A DNA stretch of 64,000 nucleotides from Fasciolopsis buskii. Its lineage: Eukaryota; Platyhelminthes; Trematoda; Plagiorchiida; Fasciolidae. The stretch is taken from positions 111,818 to 175,817 of the forward strand of contig LUCM01002879.1 of assembly GCA_008360955.1 (NCBI GenBank), given 5' to 3'. Position 1 is the stretch's first letter. Each line of letters begins with the position of its first letter. The notes beneath the pieces were generated by a model, which saw only the letters and a program-made list of their open reading frames with translations, had not been told where the DNA came from and searched no databases. This document shows, in pieces, positions 12,701 through 28,295 of the stretch. Made by a program: the position numbers and the translations under genes.

Positions 12701-15700
12701 TAGACATTTTTTCGACACTACGCATCATGTCCGAATGACGTGAAATTCTTCTGGAGAGTAATTGTTCAGTATTTCGTTACTTATTTTAGTCCTCATGACT
12801 TGCGGTTTTTCGTCTACCTGAACACGTGATACCGTATATCAGAACAAATCTAGGCATCCTAACGTAGGAGATGGGGGAACACGGTTCTTATATGTACGAG
12901 CAGATTCATCGAATTCTCGGCTTTGATATTTTTTCATTTGCTGTGGTAAACCCTAGTCACGTGATGCCAATGAATGGGGCAAAAGGTTTAGAGCCGCGTG
13001 ATGTGCCCCAGTAGAGGTTTCAAGTTTGTTTTTGTACCTAACTTTAGCTTCTGAGAAATGTGATCTTTTCCGGCTAACTACAACCAAACATAGCAACTAA
13101 ACCACATTTTTTTTGGATTCACTGCGGTATCGATAAAATGTGGAGGAATAATTGTATCCTTTCCTCCTTTAAATCTTAGTGAAGCATCAAAATAGTGGAA
13201 AGCAATTGTCCAAAATTTTGTAATTAGACGAATCGGTGATTTTAACGAGTACTAACGTGCACGAGTATGTGCGTCCTTCTTCAAACCATGCAAGTTTGTT
13301 GTTTGATGTATCTCAGTACTTTAGACAACTGAACTCAAACGAAATAACGTCCCTTACCAATGTTACCGTGTCGGACGTGCATAATAGTTATCACATTTTG
13401 ATGTCCATTAGAGTAACCCATAAATAAGGTGGATACGCGCTCACACACTCGCAGCATACAATGATAGAGTAGACAATATGCCGAGTGAAAAAGTGAACAT
13501 CCGGATTCAAGGTTCTTTCTGATTGGGGATAGAGGCTTTTCACTTGTACCGTTATCTAACAGAATTTTTGGCTTCTTCGTCTATCAGCTGGATCATTATC
13601 TGAGGTTTATTATTTCATTTTCTGGTGAAAATAAGTAGACCCAAACATCAGAACAAAGGGCTAGATTTCTAGACACTTTAGTAGTCAGGAACAGCCACGA
13701 AATGAGTTGGCGTTGGCAGTAGCAGAATCCATAAGATATCTTACCGAAGTCAGCTTGCGAGGCGCTTCCACTGTTCATAACTGCGGGCCCCCTAGGTTTC
13801 TTTGATGTTCAGCCGGATTCGTAGCCTCAATTCCTAACTTCAGATGTTTTATGGGTCTTATTGCTAATCGCTTAGATGTGCATGGTATGGTCAAGGCGCT
13901 TCCCGTTAGCAATGCACAGACTCGGTTTAGATTACGTAGTAAGAAAGTTAACAAATAGTATAAGCCCTGAGCATGATTGCACTATTTCAGTGTACATGAC
14001 CTATACCACTGGGGTACCTGGGATAAGAAAACAGTCTGGATGATTCATGAATACTCCATTTCGGCTAAGTTAGACTGGGAGCTTTTCAATATAGTTTTTT
14101 GGAAGTTATCAGTGGTAATGATTGACAATTTGGATCTAAAGATCAACGAAAATCGACTACACGGACACTCGTTAAGTGAATGTCACTTTTGCAACACCCG
14201 TGCTAGCGTGGTTTTCTGAGGTGGATGATGGCTGTTTTCTGGGTTGGTAATAACCATGTTCGAACCTTACCTTGGATACAGCGGCAAGTGTTGTCATGGT
14301 CCGATATACTACCAGCTAGATGGTATAAGGGATGGAAGCCATAACCAGGCATTGCCCTAGGATTCGTGAACTAATGAACACGATAATACGTCTTCATGAA
14401 GGTCGCTCGATGGAAACGTGTTGATATGAAAAGGGATCCAGGAAGTAGGCCACTCGTTCTCCAGTGGGAATTGGTTTTATATGACATTTCTTATTCATCA
14501 ACTGTAAAAGTATTACCATTTTGATTCTACTGGATTCTAGAAGCTGTGATGAAGCCAGTGTTTGAGACTTTGTAGGATAATCTGTTCCGGTATGGTTCAG
14601 CTACTTTGACGAATGATCAGAGCACATGAAAAATTTCAAATTCACTGGTGTGCAGTACATTTTGATAGATCACCAATTCAGTGGATCCGATAACTTATCA
14701 TATACCTTCTCTGTTTGCTTAAGTACAAATTGGCAACATCATTTAGCCTAACAAATAAAATCCCAGCAGGTGAAGGAAACCATTCACACAATAGAAAACC
14801 CAAAATTAATTGATCGTGTGTCATCCGCATTTTTGTTTGAATTTTAATTTAGTTTTTATTTACTAACCACTTGATCGACTGGCTGTCCATTTCTCGAAAG
14901 AAATAGTCTTATCCCAATGTCTCAGAATATCCGGCATTGAGAAATGCAAATTTCCGAGGTACTCTTTTGATCTAATCTTTTTGATACCCTGATTCCTCGA
15001 CTAGATACCACTCAGCAGAAATGCAGACTTTCGAACAGGATGCTGTACTCAGGCTGAACGATAAGTGTAGCAGTTATTTTGTTAGTATTCGATAAGCACT
15101 TACACGAAAGTAGAACAACCATATTTGCTGGTATATTTCTGACCAATTTCGACTTCCATCTCATGGTTAACTGGATCGTCACAGTGTTGGTTTGCATTGT
15201 GTCAAATCCATTCACTTCCAGCTGGAAAGTAAAATTCGCACCGCTTAGATGATTATCTGTTCAAACAACCCCATTTATGACCATGTCCAAGAGCCTCACA
15301 AAATTTGAAACACATACGTGTTTTCCCAGTCCAACTACCAGCAACCTTGGAGAAATAGCCTAGTTACAATAAGCGAAAGTTAGTTTTCTCTGTCTCCACT
15401 GTTTTATCCAAATTTTAAACCCAGTTAAATGTTTCACTGTGGTGGACCCTATTCGGGTTTATGTTCGCGCAACTTCATGAATCTGGCTCGAACGTTACAA
15501 TGGATCTATTCCCTTCACTGAAAGCTTTCTGATTGACGGTTCCAACTACGAGCAAATCTAACACGGAACACGTTGAATGCTAAGATTAGTGTACGGCACT
15601 CGCGAACCGCTAGTACTCAGTCCAATGTCCTGTTACCATTCAGCTGGGTAAGATGCTTGCCCATGGTAAAAAAAAGAGTTATTTATCTGCTGTCTATTGA

Positions 15701-18431
15701 AAGTTTGCCATGAAAAACTATTTGGAGATGGGGCCAGCTGAGTAGCAGTTCTAAACGGATAAACTAAAAAGTCAGGTTCAGTTAAATTAACGTATAAAAC
15801 TGGGCTTCACATGGTGCACTTCCTTTGGAAATGAGGCTTGGATTGGTCGATCGGATTGCAAAATAGCGGTCATTTTCCTGTCTGACTGATAGGTACTTAG
15901 CTCTCTCTTTGATTTCTTTGCTACGGGACGGTAACGCAGTTAACCCAGGTTGTTTATCCACGTTAGTTGAAAGGACACGATAATTTGGTTTTATGTTTCT
16001 AGGTAAATTTGGCCTATGCACAGCCGTAAATCAAGGGCTTTCTGATGTGATACTTTCTGATCAGTCTGGGACTCGAGTGAATCTGTGATGCTTATGAATA
16101 TTGTTAAAAATAAGAAAAAATTAACATACGCTGAATGACGACTCTACTTTATGCATAATTACCATAAATCGACTCAAATTCTGCACAGACTCATTTATCG
16201 AAAATCTAGTTATCGCCACTAAGTTCTCCGGTACAATCATCAGGGCTTTAGAAGCATGAAAATTTGGTTCCCATGTTAAAAACCAGTTTGCAAATACAAG
16301 TAAATACTACGACTGAGCTTTCACTTTTTTTCAAAATCTAATTCCAGCTCAAATCGGAGAATTTTGTTAGCTACCAAATGCAGCAATTTTCACATGACCG
16401 TTTCGATGCTTCTCCTATTCAGTGGATTCGATCATGAAACTGTTTATGATCTTTTGCAAACCATTTCATTTTCTAGGCAGTTTACAATTTGTATTGACTG
16501 AACCAGTCTGTCAGGCTTTCGTTACAGTCTTTCATTTATGGTTAAGAAGTCCATAGAAGCACAAGTGCTATTCCTTGATATTTCCTTATTAGTCGGTCAC
16601 AAGTAATCCTTGGAGTATTCACCATGAACAGCTTCCGTGGAAAACGTTGTCCACACCTGTCCAGCTAATGGTTTACCTTAGTGCATTTTTCATCACCCTA
16701 GATCATGAAGCCCAAGCTGCCCGTGGTCTGTTGTAACGCATGTGATCTGTTCTGACTGACTTTGAGAGGGCAATCTCGTCTGGAGAGGCATTCTCCGCAA
16801 AAACTTTTCACATTTGTATAAATATATGGATATGTATGTCTATGTATGTTACAACCTGTTTTCATGCAGATGACTGGGCTGTACCTTTTGTTTCCCAAAC
16901 CAGTTCTGTGCTCCCAATCCTTCAAATAGTTGAGTCGCGTTCAAAATGTTTTTTTATTAAACAGAAAATTCACACAATGTGGGGAATCGTTTGCAGTACA
17001 CTGGAGTTTCCCATATCTATCCACTACTAAAAGGCTTGTCTTCGCAGTTCCACAACGAGTGATGCCACTGTCTTCCCAAGAAGACAAAACGTGTTCTGAG
17101 TTTTAAGCGAACAGACAAGAAAAATCGGATGGCTCGAATGACTGAAAAATGCCTCACACAGTCACTACGAATAAATGCAAGTTAAGGGGAATTGGAGCAC
17201 TGTTCAGATGGAAAACTAGAATATAACACGATGGTCATTAGCTTATGTTGCTGTCTAATCTATCGTAATCGGCTAACTACCATCATGGCAAAAAGTGTCA
17301 CAAACTGGTAGTGAGTGTTCCAAGGTCATCGGACGGGGAAAAGCATGCTGTTTGTTGCGTACAATTCGCCTAAATACCAGGGCACTGAATGGGGAAGAAG
17401 AAATCCGGTTGCAAAGACAAGAGTTTTATGTTTCCCCATGTTTTATCTGTTAGGGGATCGTCTGGGTATGTTGGAACAGCGGAAACAAGTCATTTGCTGA
17501 CACCAACAGTTATGATCTTGTCTGCTGATGCTGTATTCTAGAGGAAGAACTTTTGTTAGCGGAAGACAAACGGAAAATTTGCTTCCAGCATATTGGGCTA
17601 AAGTTTCATGCATTATTATCCAAATGGTTGAATTAGGTATCCTGGACGCATATTTCATCAAGAATATAAAAATGACAGCTTTCAACTGATGCCATTTGCA
17701 ATATTTCTTCCAGTAGATGAGTTCCGCGAATTTTTAAATGAATCAGTTTGACATTTCTTGGTACATATTTAGTAGTAGTGCACAAATTTTCGTCAATACT
17801 TTTGTACTGCTTGGTCCAAAGGAATTACTCACGTCGACGTGAACAACTATTCCCATTTCGCTTGTCCTGTCCAGTCACATGAAATTCAAGAATAAAGGAT
17901 ACTGAAAATATACACAAAACATCTGACAATATTCAAAATTTTCACAATTCCACTAATTCAAAAAGACCGCATGAATCACTACGGAATTAACTTTCGAGAA
18001 GCGGTAGCAGATTGCAGTTTTGTGAAGAATCAACAAACGGGGCCCAGGACGAACATTCTCACTAGAAATTAAACTCTGGGGCAGTGAGTAAGTCAAATTG
18101 AGTGATTTCCGTTTATTTGACTCGATGAATGAGTTTTTATTTATTTTATTTGTTTCGAATTGAATTATGTTTATGTCACTGGGATTTAGGTTTGCTTAGT
18201 GACTGGGCCATAACCGCAGTGTACGGCTCTCGTTCTCGAGACCCCGTGCGAACTCACGACGAACGACTTTTCGCCGAGCATCATATTCAGTAATCTAATT
18301 GCATCCATTCCAAACGGTTTGCTTCACCTAAATGTTGCATGATATCACTCATCGATCATGGACTTCACTCGGTCACAGACCGATGTTCACTGTTAGGGAT
18401 TTCCAATATTTTGCCAGTTTTGGCAGTTATA
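9738..18431. other. No gene seen
   Basis: About 8.7 kb with no frame above 89 codons and no recognisable protein or RNA. The frames at 10394-10679 and 13977-14219 are open but have no family signature or splice context. Positions 18190-18260 (GC-richer than the surroundings) have a vague tRNA-like composition but no convincing box pair. Confidence 0.6.
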
Positions 18432-18650
18432 GCATCATTATCATCATCATGCGGCGCTAAACAGCGAGGCAAGCCTCACTGACCGCTGCCTTTTCCCCGG
18501 GGTTACATCCTCCTTTAGAAAGGGTGAATATCTAAGGGGACCAGGGAATGGACCTATACAGGTGGGAAAAGACAAGAAGGGTGCTGTAGCCAACACGTGG
18601 AACACATTCTGCCTGTACAGACGCAGTTTGTCAGTCATTCTGGAAGTTGT
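18432..18650 (-). mobile_element. RTE-clade LINE 3' terminal fragment with trinucleotide tail
   Basis: Read on the minus strand, a GC-richer 200-bp segment ends with a short trinucleotide repeat (ATCATTATCATCATCAT on the + strand at about 18434-18450). Just upstream on the minus strand are the words GTAACCCCGGGGAAAAGG and CTTGCCTCGCTG. RTE-clade elements characteristically end in short tandem repeats instead of poly(A), which fits. My recollection that fluke RTE copies share this 3' UTR wording is unverified. No polymerase sequence is attached, so this would be a severely 5'-truncated copy. Confidence 0.45.
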
Positions 18651-21600
18651 AGTTCGGGGTGTTGATTAAAGCTGAGTTCAGACAAGAATAAAAATAAGAA
18701 TATTTCAAACGGTTCAGGCCTAATGGTCAAGGACAAGGTTACCAAGAGTGCACTGTCTGCCTGAATTTCAGTAGTATATGTGAGGATGGGAAGACAAACT
18801 CTCTCCGAGAGCCCAAAAACCTAAGTAAACTGTCCCACAAAATGTTAAACTTATGGGCATTATGGGTATCTGCTTGGAATATTAAAAAGGCCCGTTTTTA
18901 ATATGGATTAGCTAGACAGCTAACCATTTCTGTTAGCTCCGGGCACTACATTTATCAAGACGGGTTTTCAGTTGAAAGACCCGTTCTCAGTGCTTGAAGA
19001 GCAGCCGGCCTCCCCTAGAGTATTGGGCTAATGATCACTGAACACTTATAATTATTACATTTTATTCCTGATTGGCCTTCGCTTCGGATGTATTTTTGGA
19101 CTCACGCTAACCGCAACTCACTTTCAGCTGAAATTTTTGGTTGTTAAGAAAGCGGAAACAGCTAGACATCGTAGATACGGAACTTGATAGTCTTCTTATT
19201 TCACTGGCATAACTTTTGAAATTTGAGATGTTTTGCAACATCATCTGAATAATGTAATTTTTAAGAAAATCGCGTTGACTTTACACAACATCGAACGCGG
19301 TCATTTCCAACGCTGCCTGCACGCATCAACGCTTCTTGTTCATTCGGCCACAAGAATTTCCATGTAAATATGGCTTGAAAAGGTTTCCTTCATGATACTC
19401 GGGCAAAATGAATTTCCGTGATTGATTCGAGGGGGAGCAGTTTTCAGTTTAAATGTAACGGTTAAAATTCTGAACAAGTACAGAAAAATTTGTACATGAG
19501 TTCTTAATGGTCGACTGAGACTTGATATTGCACGGTGAATAACTTCGTCAGGTGCGATTTAGTGAATTCATAAACCAACACAAAACGATAGTGGCCAGCT
19601 CACAATTCATCACGGGTGATTTACAAAGGAATACTACAGAGTTCTACCCAAATTTTTCCACCGGTTTTCGACTTTCTAACCGTTCTGCCTCGAAATAAAT
19701 CGTGCCAACATGATGACATTTGCATAATGCCAGTATTACTGGTCGATTTCATCAAAAAATCGAAATTCTTTTCTACCAGGATTTTACAAAACTCCATTGA
19801 TGACTCACCTGTGCAAGTGAACAGAAAAGGGGAAGTAACAGGAATTTGATGCCTATCGTTGTGGTCTTGTAATTTGACGTGGCATCAAAAACCCACGGAG
19901 CTTCAATTCCGCACTGAATCGTGCAAGGATAAGAGTATTAGTATCGTATAGAATATAAATCATATTAATGCAACTTTTGGATTAGACGATATCATTGGTT
20001 CCTCTTTTTTATTAACATTTCTGGCCTGGAGTTACACAAATGTTTCCCTCAACTAAGACAAAGCCTTATGCATTTTGTGTGAAACTGAGCTATCCGGGAG
20101 CCAAGATTTTGGTAACCGTTTTGGTTTTTATTCCCTCGCAATTTTGCGAGACTCAGCTGAAAATTTCATTTGGATAAATTTATCCGCGGCAGTTGAAAGA
20201 ACAGGTCATTTGTATCCTAGCCAACAATGATTAGTTAATTGAAAAATATTTCGGTTTTTAATTTGCTTTCACGCCGGGGGGTTATTTTTTCATGTGAGTC
20301 ATTTGGTAATTCAGATGTGAGATTTTAAACGGTAAAATGTTCTCCTGCATTGACTAACAACATACCAAAGACTATTAGCCCATTAGTTCGTCTATGATGA
20401 ACCGGTGTGTGGTTTCCTTCACGCAATTCAGGCACTTGAAAAGACTTAGTTTCTAGCACGCAACCAGAGTACTATCCTCAAAGATCAGTGCAAGAATCGG
20501 TGTTCAACCACTGGTCGCTAAGTTGAGGAAAGTTTTAAAAAGATCCTATCAAAAACTACGAGTATCACAATCAAGACAATCATCAGTATGCAAATGATTG
20601 GTTGAGATATTGCTGTTTCGACTAGAAGTTTTCAATTCGCTTCGTCCAAAAGCAGCCAATTGTTTAGACAATTTTTGCCTAACGCTACTGAGAAGTTTTG
20701 AGTGTACTTCGTGCAAAATATTTGTTTAGAATATCTGGACATGGTATTTTAGCGGTGTGATACTAACACAGACGATGACTTCGCGTAGCGTTGTTACCTT
20801 CCGGTATCCAGGGTTTTATTGGCTCAGTCGTGGACCTGGAGCAAGTTTCAATCTGGAGCGCAATATGTACCAAAAATTTTTGATACCATGACCAATTGCT
20901 TTTTCGTGTCCACCGTCGAAAATGCCGCTTGTAATTTCCGAAAACTCCACAAAGATGAAGATTGCGCAACTGCATAAAAACAAAACAAAGCGCTGTCGAC
21001 GTAAGAAGTAACGGTCCCTTGAAAAAAAACTGTTTAGGAATGGGTTATGTCTGTCTAAGGCAGTTTGCACAAACCCCAGAAGCAAATATGCAGTTCATTT
21101 GATCGAACTATTTGACGACAATTCAGTCTATTTCACTTTCGCTCAAACTTGGCTAACTACCATGCAATCGTGTGAAACTGAAAGCAAAAAATGAAAAACC
21201 AACGTGCCGAATAATCAGACAAACCCAATAACAAGTAAACTAAATTAATCGAAATGATAGTCAACTTCGTGTTTGATTCTTGGCTGCGGTCTTCGTAAAT
21301 GTTTATGCAGTTTCTACTGACTGCGGATTTTGCGATAGCAACATCCCGTACGAGTGGCTGAATTAAATGGGTTCATCGAATACCGATCATTTCGGTATGT
21401 CAACTTCATATATACATGACAACCGAGCAGCTTTGAAAGAGAGTAAGACAATCGATAAACTCGGAAAGTGCCGTGAAAGTCGGTTTTCATTTGGATACCA
21501 GCTCAACGGTAAAGAAGACTATTGAGAATGTTCTACTAAATGACGGTGCTTTAGAAATTGTTTATAGTAAGTTAGTAGTGCAAGTTTATTGGATTAGTTT

Positions 21601-24600
21601 GGATTACATGATAGATTTGAAAACTGACAACATTCCCGGTGGTTAGCCCTCTCAGAACGGGTTGTTTTTGAAATCCGTAAACAACATCCGCGTATTCAAC
21701 GCAGAAGTTCAAGAATAAATCAGCACACAAACCCCGATAGTCAATGCGACGTATCCAACAGATTTATTATTTTTCATCCTAGACCTTTTAAATCCGCACA
21801 GTTCAAATCGCTTCTAGGGCACGGTTAACAGAGATGTTCTTAGCACTGCCGTGTATGTCCAAATCAGTCCGAGGAATTGGTCATATTTTTCCAGCAGGAT
21901 GAAATTTTGCATAGAATTGGCTCAAAATTTTGATTTCGCTGTCTAGACAACAGTAGTTGACTGTAGCCGACTATGGAAGATGACCAAACGCCGTGCTAGT
22001 TTTATTAAAACCACATATACTAATTGCTATTGGAAAATTCTTTGTCAAATAAAGTTCTATGAAGACAGGTACATTACTTTTGAATTTGGTTTAAATAGCT
22101 GCACTTTACTATCAACCGCAACGACAAAAAGTCATTCAATACAATTAAACAAGTGACAATCAGGCTGTCTATGCTCCTTAACTTGGATTTTATCAGTTCA
22201 TGCGCAAGAAAAGAGTTCCGCTTATCATGCGTGTAGCTGGTAATTTCCGAAGAATCAGTCTGCTTTGTGATTAAACGAATCCCAGACTTGGAACAGAGTT
22301 TTGGCTGTTGTTTGCTTGATTCATTTCGATTTCACCAAAACCCTCTGAAGTGGTACTTCGAGTCAGGGTTTATTGTAAAATGAAAAATCTACTTAGATTT
22401 CATTCGTACATAAATGCATGCTATACGATTGAACAAAAGACCCCATTTTCGGTCTATGGAACGAGTATACCTACCTGTGAGTTTCTATGTTCACATCCAA
22501 CAGCAATGCTATTCACATTCCCACAGTCCGGTCGAGAAGTCCTTGACAAACTAATACTTGAACTGCCTTGGGCTGGATAGTAGGTTCGCCGATGACATAG
22601 TGCGACAGAATAAATTTGTAATAATTTTAAGTTTCTATGCGTATGGATTTGAATCATTTTGAGTGATTAGCATTTTCACGTTATTGGTTTTATTCACAAC
22701 CTTGTGATAATTGCTGAGTTCGGGACTGGGGTTACAATTCGCCGATCGTCATACGTGATGACGGGAAGACAGTAGGTGGGCTTTCATCGATTACTCGTGG
22801 AACTTCAGATCACCGTATTTTACGTCTAAAACCGATTACCTTTCCTAGGTTCATTCTCTAACTGCTTTCCAATAGCCGGTTAAATCATAAAAACACCGTA
22901 AAACAAATGCCTATTTTTCGTTAACGGGAAAAATTAGCCTAGTAGATATGATACATTTATGTCCCATTTCGTGAATGAAATTGTTTTGATTAAGTTAATT
23001 CAGACCATTAACCGCAAAATTAACGCAAATTCGCTGCATTTGAGCGGCAAATTTAAGAGGAATAAAATACTGATCAATCCGTTATATGTGCAAGGATAAA
23101 GAATCAATTAGACATTTTCTCGTGCAGATACGTTGTTCAGTGGTTCTTTTGGGTACCAAGTCTCACTAATTCAGATCCAGATGATTTTCGGATGACACGA
23201 GGAGTCTCCCTTTCGGGAGAATAGATAAAAACATGTGTTTTCATATCAAAACTTTGGCATTGCGATCGGGAACTGAACCGATTGCGTACAATTTGATTCT
23301 CTGATATCCAGCAGTAAGTTTCAACTTTTTCAATTTGTCTCTAATGACCTCGGCAGTAGCAAATCAACAAACACCGGATTTGTTTAGTGAACGGAATTTC
23401 ATCGGTTCAGCGCCAACTCATCCGCCGATTCCTGAGTGTGAACTATTCCCAATGGGTTTTTTGTCAAACATATTTCATTCATCATCCGGTGACTGAGTTG
23501 AACTTTTGTATTCTTAAATCTTATTTCAAAGTGGAATATTTCAAGCTTCTCGGTTTCTCGATATGACATTGCCCCAAACAGTCAATTAAAGTTAGAATTA
23601 AAACAAGAAAAAAATCAGCAACACAACGATTAGAAATATTTTTAACATCACCTTAAAACCTGATGAAAAACATTTAGAGGATAAACTTTTCGTGAACTTA
23701 TTAAGCTAGCGGTATGAAAATTTGCCAATAGCTGCGCTCGATTATCAACGTCTGGCTGAGTTAGAAGTTGTTAATACTTTTACGGTGTATGATTCTATTG
23801 CTTTGTGTCAGATTCCTGCGGGAATTACCGTAGTTCGATAGTGAACACCTGCGTATTCATATAAATATTCTCGTGTACCACTGAATCATTGCATGGTGCA
23901 TAATCAATTAGACTAATTGATGGCATCCTTACACCTTTCTGACAGTAAAAACTCCTCGGCATTGAGGTGTTTATCAACCCGTTTGAATTGGTGTCAGACT
24001 GCGAGTAAATTGTAACACATACTTCTAGACAGATAGATTATAGGTCAGTGCCGATTATCAGCAGTCGTCTGCAATGTGGAACGTAACTGGAATCTCATGA
24101 CTGCAATTTTTTTCGTTTAAACAGCCAATGAACCCAATCACACGTAATGTTTATGAGTTACGATTTGACGGGTTTCGATAATTCATTAGGTAAGTGCCGA
24201 ACAAAAAGTCGATTAAAGGTGCCATTAGAATATGAACACGAGATGTTTAACTGCTTTTTGTTACGTGTTACCTAGGCGCATTCCACTTCTTTCGATCATC
24301 TGATGCCCTATTCAACAGCTAACCATCCGAGAGACTCGCTGTTGACACTGATCAAAGGATGCGTCAAATACACTAAGTTTACCGTGGATTTGTTGTGCTA
24401 CCAAATCCATATCATCATTTGACGATTACTAACAACTGGAGTTGCATCAGCGATAACGTTTTACACCATCAGACTAGATTTAAAATAAATGCAAATACCC
24501 TGTTTACTGAGCCGCAAATAAATTCTGGAACCTCAATGGTCAATGCAACGTAGAATCGGACAAATTTTGCCTGTTAAAACATTTTCATTTATCAAAGATT

Positions 24601-27600
24601 GGTCCGGATAATCCGTTAAGCCGGAAAATGCATACCATTGGTATGTTGTGAGATCTGGTAGAAAGGATTCTTCACTGTACCATCGTACATTGCAGACATT
24701 CACTTCGTCTTGTCTTTCATTTGACGAGGCACATTTTCCGTCCGAGATTCGGTACACATGATGCATTCTCTTCATGTACTTACTAAACACATCTTACGTG
24801 GTTCCACCACACTATCAGGTTTGTTGAGGCGCTCTTAAGAACACAAGAAACCCAGGACCTTTAACTATACTTTGGTGTCCATTTTGTCAGCCATTGACTA
24901 TTTCCTCCAAATCAAATGAGGTCACTGATCTTTCGCGATACTGGTTGCTGGAACAGCAACTCCGTTTGAAAGACGGAAACAAAGCCTCCAAAATGCGCAG
25001 ACTTTTGGTCCACTAAGCCTAGACGTATCCTACACCAATCAGATATGCTTTAATCTATCAGCTGCCGTTTATGAATAAATTGTGTCACAGTCGCGTTCTA
25101 CAGCTGAAGAAAGGAAGCAAAGTATTTTCCATCCGCAACTAGGTTCAGAGTTAACAGTCAACCATTTCCAGCTTTAGATTCAAATCAGTACTATATTATA
25201 TTATAGATACGTATAAACATATACAGGTAGCAAGTAGTATCTAGATGTTTGAACTAAATTTTGCCGGAAACACATGGCCAGTTTCTTGGGTAATGCCGCT
25301 TGTCAGGGGGATAAGCCCTGCACTCTGCTGTCCAACGATCGTTATACGTTTACACTGCATCTTAATATGTGTCTTCGAAGTGTCAGATACAAAAATATAC
25401 CTGGTAATGATAACCGGTGACATTTCAGAAAGCGTAAATTACAAGTCTTAGGCTCCTCAGTTTCATTTTGTACACAATGGTAGTTGATTTCATCCAACCT
25501 AATCCAATCGGGATTCAAATGTAATTATACCGCTGAGATCAGTCCTCGTTTTCCCCAAGAACCTGTTCACACTCTATCTGTTACCAACATCATAATAGTA
25601 ACAAATTTGGTAATACCAATAACAATACTTTTGGGATTATTCAGTTCAGGCAACACGAAAAAGGGACGTTTTCGTTTCCAGCTGATTTCATTTCGTAATT
25701 CTTCTAGATCAACGGGAACTGTATATGAGATGTTTTACCTGTTACTAAAAAATGATTTGCTTCCATATTTCTTGAGGTTTACAAACAGTTTTTTGTCTTC
25801 CAAGTAGTGGTCAGGACATATTGTCGGTGAAACTTTTTGCTGAAACACCGAACAACCCTGAACCATCTAATTTTTCATTTAACAAGGTATGGTGTTTAGA
25901 TTTAAAGTCATACCTAACGTGAGCTTTGCGTTGTCTGCCCCTAAACACTTCGTCGTATTACGTGATGTGACTGAATACAAGGCTCACTAGAATGTATCTA
26001 CCGGAAATTATCGTCAACCGTAATGTGATATTGCATATAACGTTCGTTTTATTTTATATTTGCCTGGATAGTCCCGGAGTTATTCACGAAATATGAGCTT
26101 CTGTAGCGTTAGGATAACCATTGTCGAAATTAAAAAAACGGAAGAAATTATCTTCGTTTAAACTGTCTGGGGTTGCAGTTCGCATTTCCGTCTACGAGTG
26201 TGGCGAAAGTTTGCCTTTAATATTCCTACGTTATAAAAAGCAAACGCAGACGTGTCGGTTGACCGGTTAGAAAAACGATTCCAATCATCTCTAATTATTT
26301 TCCTACTGAAATTAGTTCCAAATGGAACTTGTTTTCTCATCGCTACAATATTCACTAATCGATTTCTTGATTAACAGACCGTTTGCACGGTTAAATAAAG
26401 GTACCATAGACACTATCCAAAATTCAATTCAGACCAAATCAAATCGAAACTGGGCTGAAAGAAGAAATTCTTTAGAACTAAAAGGGGAGTTGCACATTAC
26501 CTCACATTTATCACACATGTTACTCATCAATTATCGATGGCTTCTATGTGATTCATCTACTATTCGGTTCCCAAAATGAAATAGGGGCTTCTTTGAGAGG
26601 TCGTTTCGTAAAACTTGATTAGAAAAGCAGTGGATTGGTACAAGATGTTCATATATTGCTGGGGAAAACGCAAGGCTCAACTTATTGCTGTTGGATTCCT
26701 AGAACTGCATTTGTAGTAAACGGGCACCAGAAAATATTAATTTTAATTTTTCACACCTTTATATGCCGATTACAGAAAGAACGTGCCTGAAAAGAAATCT
26801 CCCACTAGACTAATTTGACCGGTGACTTGGTTGGTTAGGTGTTTGCCGTCTTCAGCATCACAAGTCTGAATCTTGACTGCAGCTGATGGCAGTTGACACT
26901 TAGTTGCTTCCGTGCTCGTTACTATGCCCATTTCTTCCTTATGACATGCTCATCACACGAGTACTACGGAAGAGACATACTCCACTGCCGCTTGGTCCCG
27001 CTACGCAGGGGAGAAGGAAGCAGAGAACTGAAGATGGGAATGACATAGAAACACGTAAGGTCCCAATGGATCAGGTGTGGAACGAGCCAGGCAATGCAAA
27101 GTTGCCACTCACCACCTACCTTGTTTGGAAGGTTTTTGAGTAGTCGCGGATAGGTATATTGCAACAGTGTTGAATACTGTAGTTAGATGTCCACTTCAAA
27201 TAAAGGTTATTTAGTTTCATTCCAATCCGAGTTTTAGATGAAAGTTTCAAGGCTGTCCTATTGCTTCAGTTGGTTTTCCATAAACTTAACAAGTCGATTT
27301 ATCATTTTGTTAAGCAACACCCAAATGGGACGGTTGCTAGCAAACATTTTCCAACCACCGCTTATCTAGATGGACTGGATTTTGGTACCAGGGGGTAATG
27401 GTTTGTCTGCTGTTGTCCATTTCATTACTAGTTTATTTGTAATGGTGACCATTGTGGTTGGCAAATTCGCCGAATTCGACACTTTCAGCAAACGGTGAGG
27501 TAGGACACACGCCCTCTACAAAAATGCATACGAGGAAAGTATGAAATAACAATTTCAGTGGTTAAATGGACTACTTATTGCGCGATTGTCTGGCTTCACG

Positions 27601-28295
27601 GAGATTAAGACACCAACTGGTAACAGTCCATCTTGGTTAGCTTCACGTATTTCAGTCCACAGCACATCCACAGTAAGAATGGGCCACCAACGTAGCTTCT
27701 TGAGTGAAATTCTGATTCAACAGCTTGTTCGTGACTGCGAAATGTGGCTTAACAAGCATCAGAGTAAACAAAGAAAGGGTCAAAATTATAAGCCCCACAA
27801 GGACATAGAGGTGAGGATGACGGTAGTCTGGCTTACTTCCTTTTCTATCCCATGATTAGTGATTTCCAACCAGCTGGTTCGGCTTAGCGGCGAATAACAT
27901 GAAAATGCAATTAGCAAGGTTGTGTGGTCTATTTCTTTTTACTTTTTCCTAGTTATTGGTAAATATTTGATGAATTGCATGGCACCACAATCTACCCTGA
28001 ATCTCTGATGCTTTGTGTGAATGATGGATATATAACATACCACAAGATTTGATGTTAATAGATTTACAGGTTAATCCGGATAAATGTTTTTCTTTTTCAC
28101 AGCCGTAAATCATTTTTCAACCGGATATTTTGATCCTTGGAGCTCTTTGAGATCGGGGTAAGAAGCGGCGTACTGAGCACATTTCCCACTGGTTTGTAAC
28201 GATATGACAGGTAGGAGATAAGCAGACCTCGACCATCGTCTAACACGTACAAGTATTTTCATGCATGATTGCAGAGATGACCGAGAACGTTTCGC
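18651..28295. other. No gene seen
   Basis: About 9.6 kb with no supportable gene. The frame at 25484-25807 (107 codons) has one hydrophobic stretch (IIIVTNLVIPITILLGLF) but no start context, splice borders or family match. The frame at 27586-27855 is also unassigned. A perfect short palindrome (ATCAATTAG-A-CTAATTGAT) lies near 23907, and a 6-bp hairpin TCTCCC-TTTC-GGGAGA near 23204. Confidence 0.55.

Noticed and set aside
25484..25807. 107-codon frame with one putative membrane helix
   Set aside because: No ATG start, no acceptor or donor in a sensible place and no family resemblance. One hydrophobic stretch is weak evidence.
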